The notes under the pieces were generated by a model, which was not told the DNA's origin, searched no databases, and saw only the letters and a program-made list of their open reading frames with translations. The translations under genes and the position numbers were made by a program. 5,811 nt of DNA from CAYFNF01 sp964344485 (lineage in GTDB: Bacteria; Patescibacteriota; Patescibacteriia; UBA9570; XYC2-FULL-38-9), in assembly GCA_964344485.1 (NCBI GenBank), contig CAYFNF010000020.1, positions 1 to 5,811 of the forward strand, given 5' to 3'. Every line of letters begins with the position of its first letter. Position 1 is the stretch's first letter. Below are positions 5,765-5,811 of this stretch, piece by piece.

Positions 5765-5792
5765 CGCATCTATATTGGGATGCGTAATTTTT
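5765..5792 (+). terminator. Second terminator-like hairpin near the right edge
   Basis: CGCATC (5765-5770) pairs with GATGCG (5779-5784) around the loop TATATTGG. TAA and five T (5788-5792) follow. The stem is short and the loop long, so this is weaker than the hairpin at 5701-5726. It again faces the plus strand with no visible gene to end. Confidence 0.3.
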
Positions 5793-5811
5793 CCACGTCT
5801 GAGTCCAAGGA

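Noticed and set aside
5329..5787. 152-codon plus-strand frame
   Set aside because: Most of it is antisense to the formyltransferase N-terminal half, and the rest runs through the repeat and terminator. Its composition is not protein-like.
5632..5811. Minus-strand frame open from the right edge to a TAG just before the formyltransferase ATG
   Set aside because: About 58 codons without a stop could be the tail of an upstream gene. However, it runs through the dispersed repeat and the opposite strand of a terminator-like hairpin, includes a Lys run made by the T tract, and shows no recognisable domain. A stop-free run of this length can arise by chance. Sequence beyond the edge would settle it.

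Overview
The window looks like a piece of accessory chromosome from a Gram-negative, proteobacterium-like bacterium. This is inferred from the mixed base composition (about half G+C by eye), Shine-Dalgarno-led genes, and a TPR/heptosyltransferase-like protein type common in such genomes. I cannot name a genus. There are five protein genes: one cut by the left edge, and four complete ones. No rRNA, tRNA, CRISPR array, transposase, integrase or phage gene was seen.

Layout. Bases 1-775, minus strand: the first 258 residues of an unrecognised all-helical soluble protein. Bases 776-1136: a divergent intergenic region with inverted repeats and a 5'-leader hairpin. Bases 1137-3146, plus: a 669-residue protein with about ten TPR units followed by a GT9-like (heptosyltransferase-like) domain. 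Bases 3147-3633: a long gap holding a ~190-bp imperfect palindrome, a terminator and a candidate promoter. Bases 3634-4107, plus: a hemerythrin-like HHE protein whose second half lacks the expected iron-binding histidines. Bases 4108-4443: a terminator and another copy of a short dispersed repeat. Bases 4444-4785, plus: a small coiled-coil protein. It converges, with an 18-bp gap, on a formyltransferase (4804-5616, minus) that keeps the full Asn/His/Asp catalytic signature. The right end carries one more repeat copy and two plus-strand terminator-like hairpins with no obvious gene to serve.

How the parts relate. The TPR-glycosyltransferase and the formyltransferase would fit a surface-glycan or protein-glycosylation neighbourhood, but they lie on opposite strands and are not an operon. 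The hemerythrin-like and coiled-coil genes appear to be separate units. The strongest unexplained signal is not a gene. It is the motif GCAACATG, usually continuing into CGGGCTAGC, found in every intergenic gap except the 18-bp convergent one, and forming the two ends of the long palindrome. This looks like a dispersed, mobile or structural intergenic repeat family. I found no convincing new multi-gene system.
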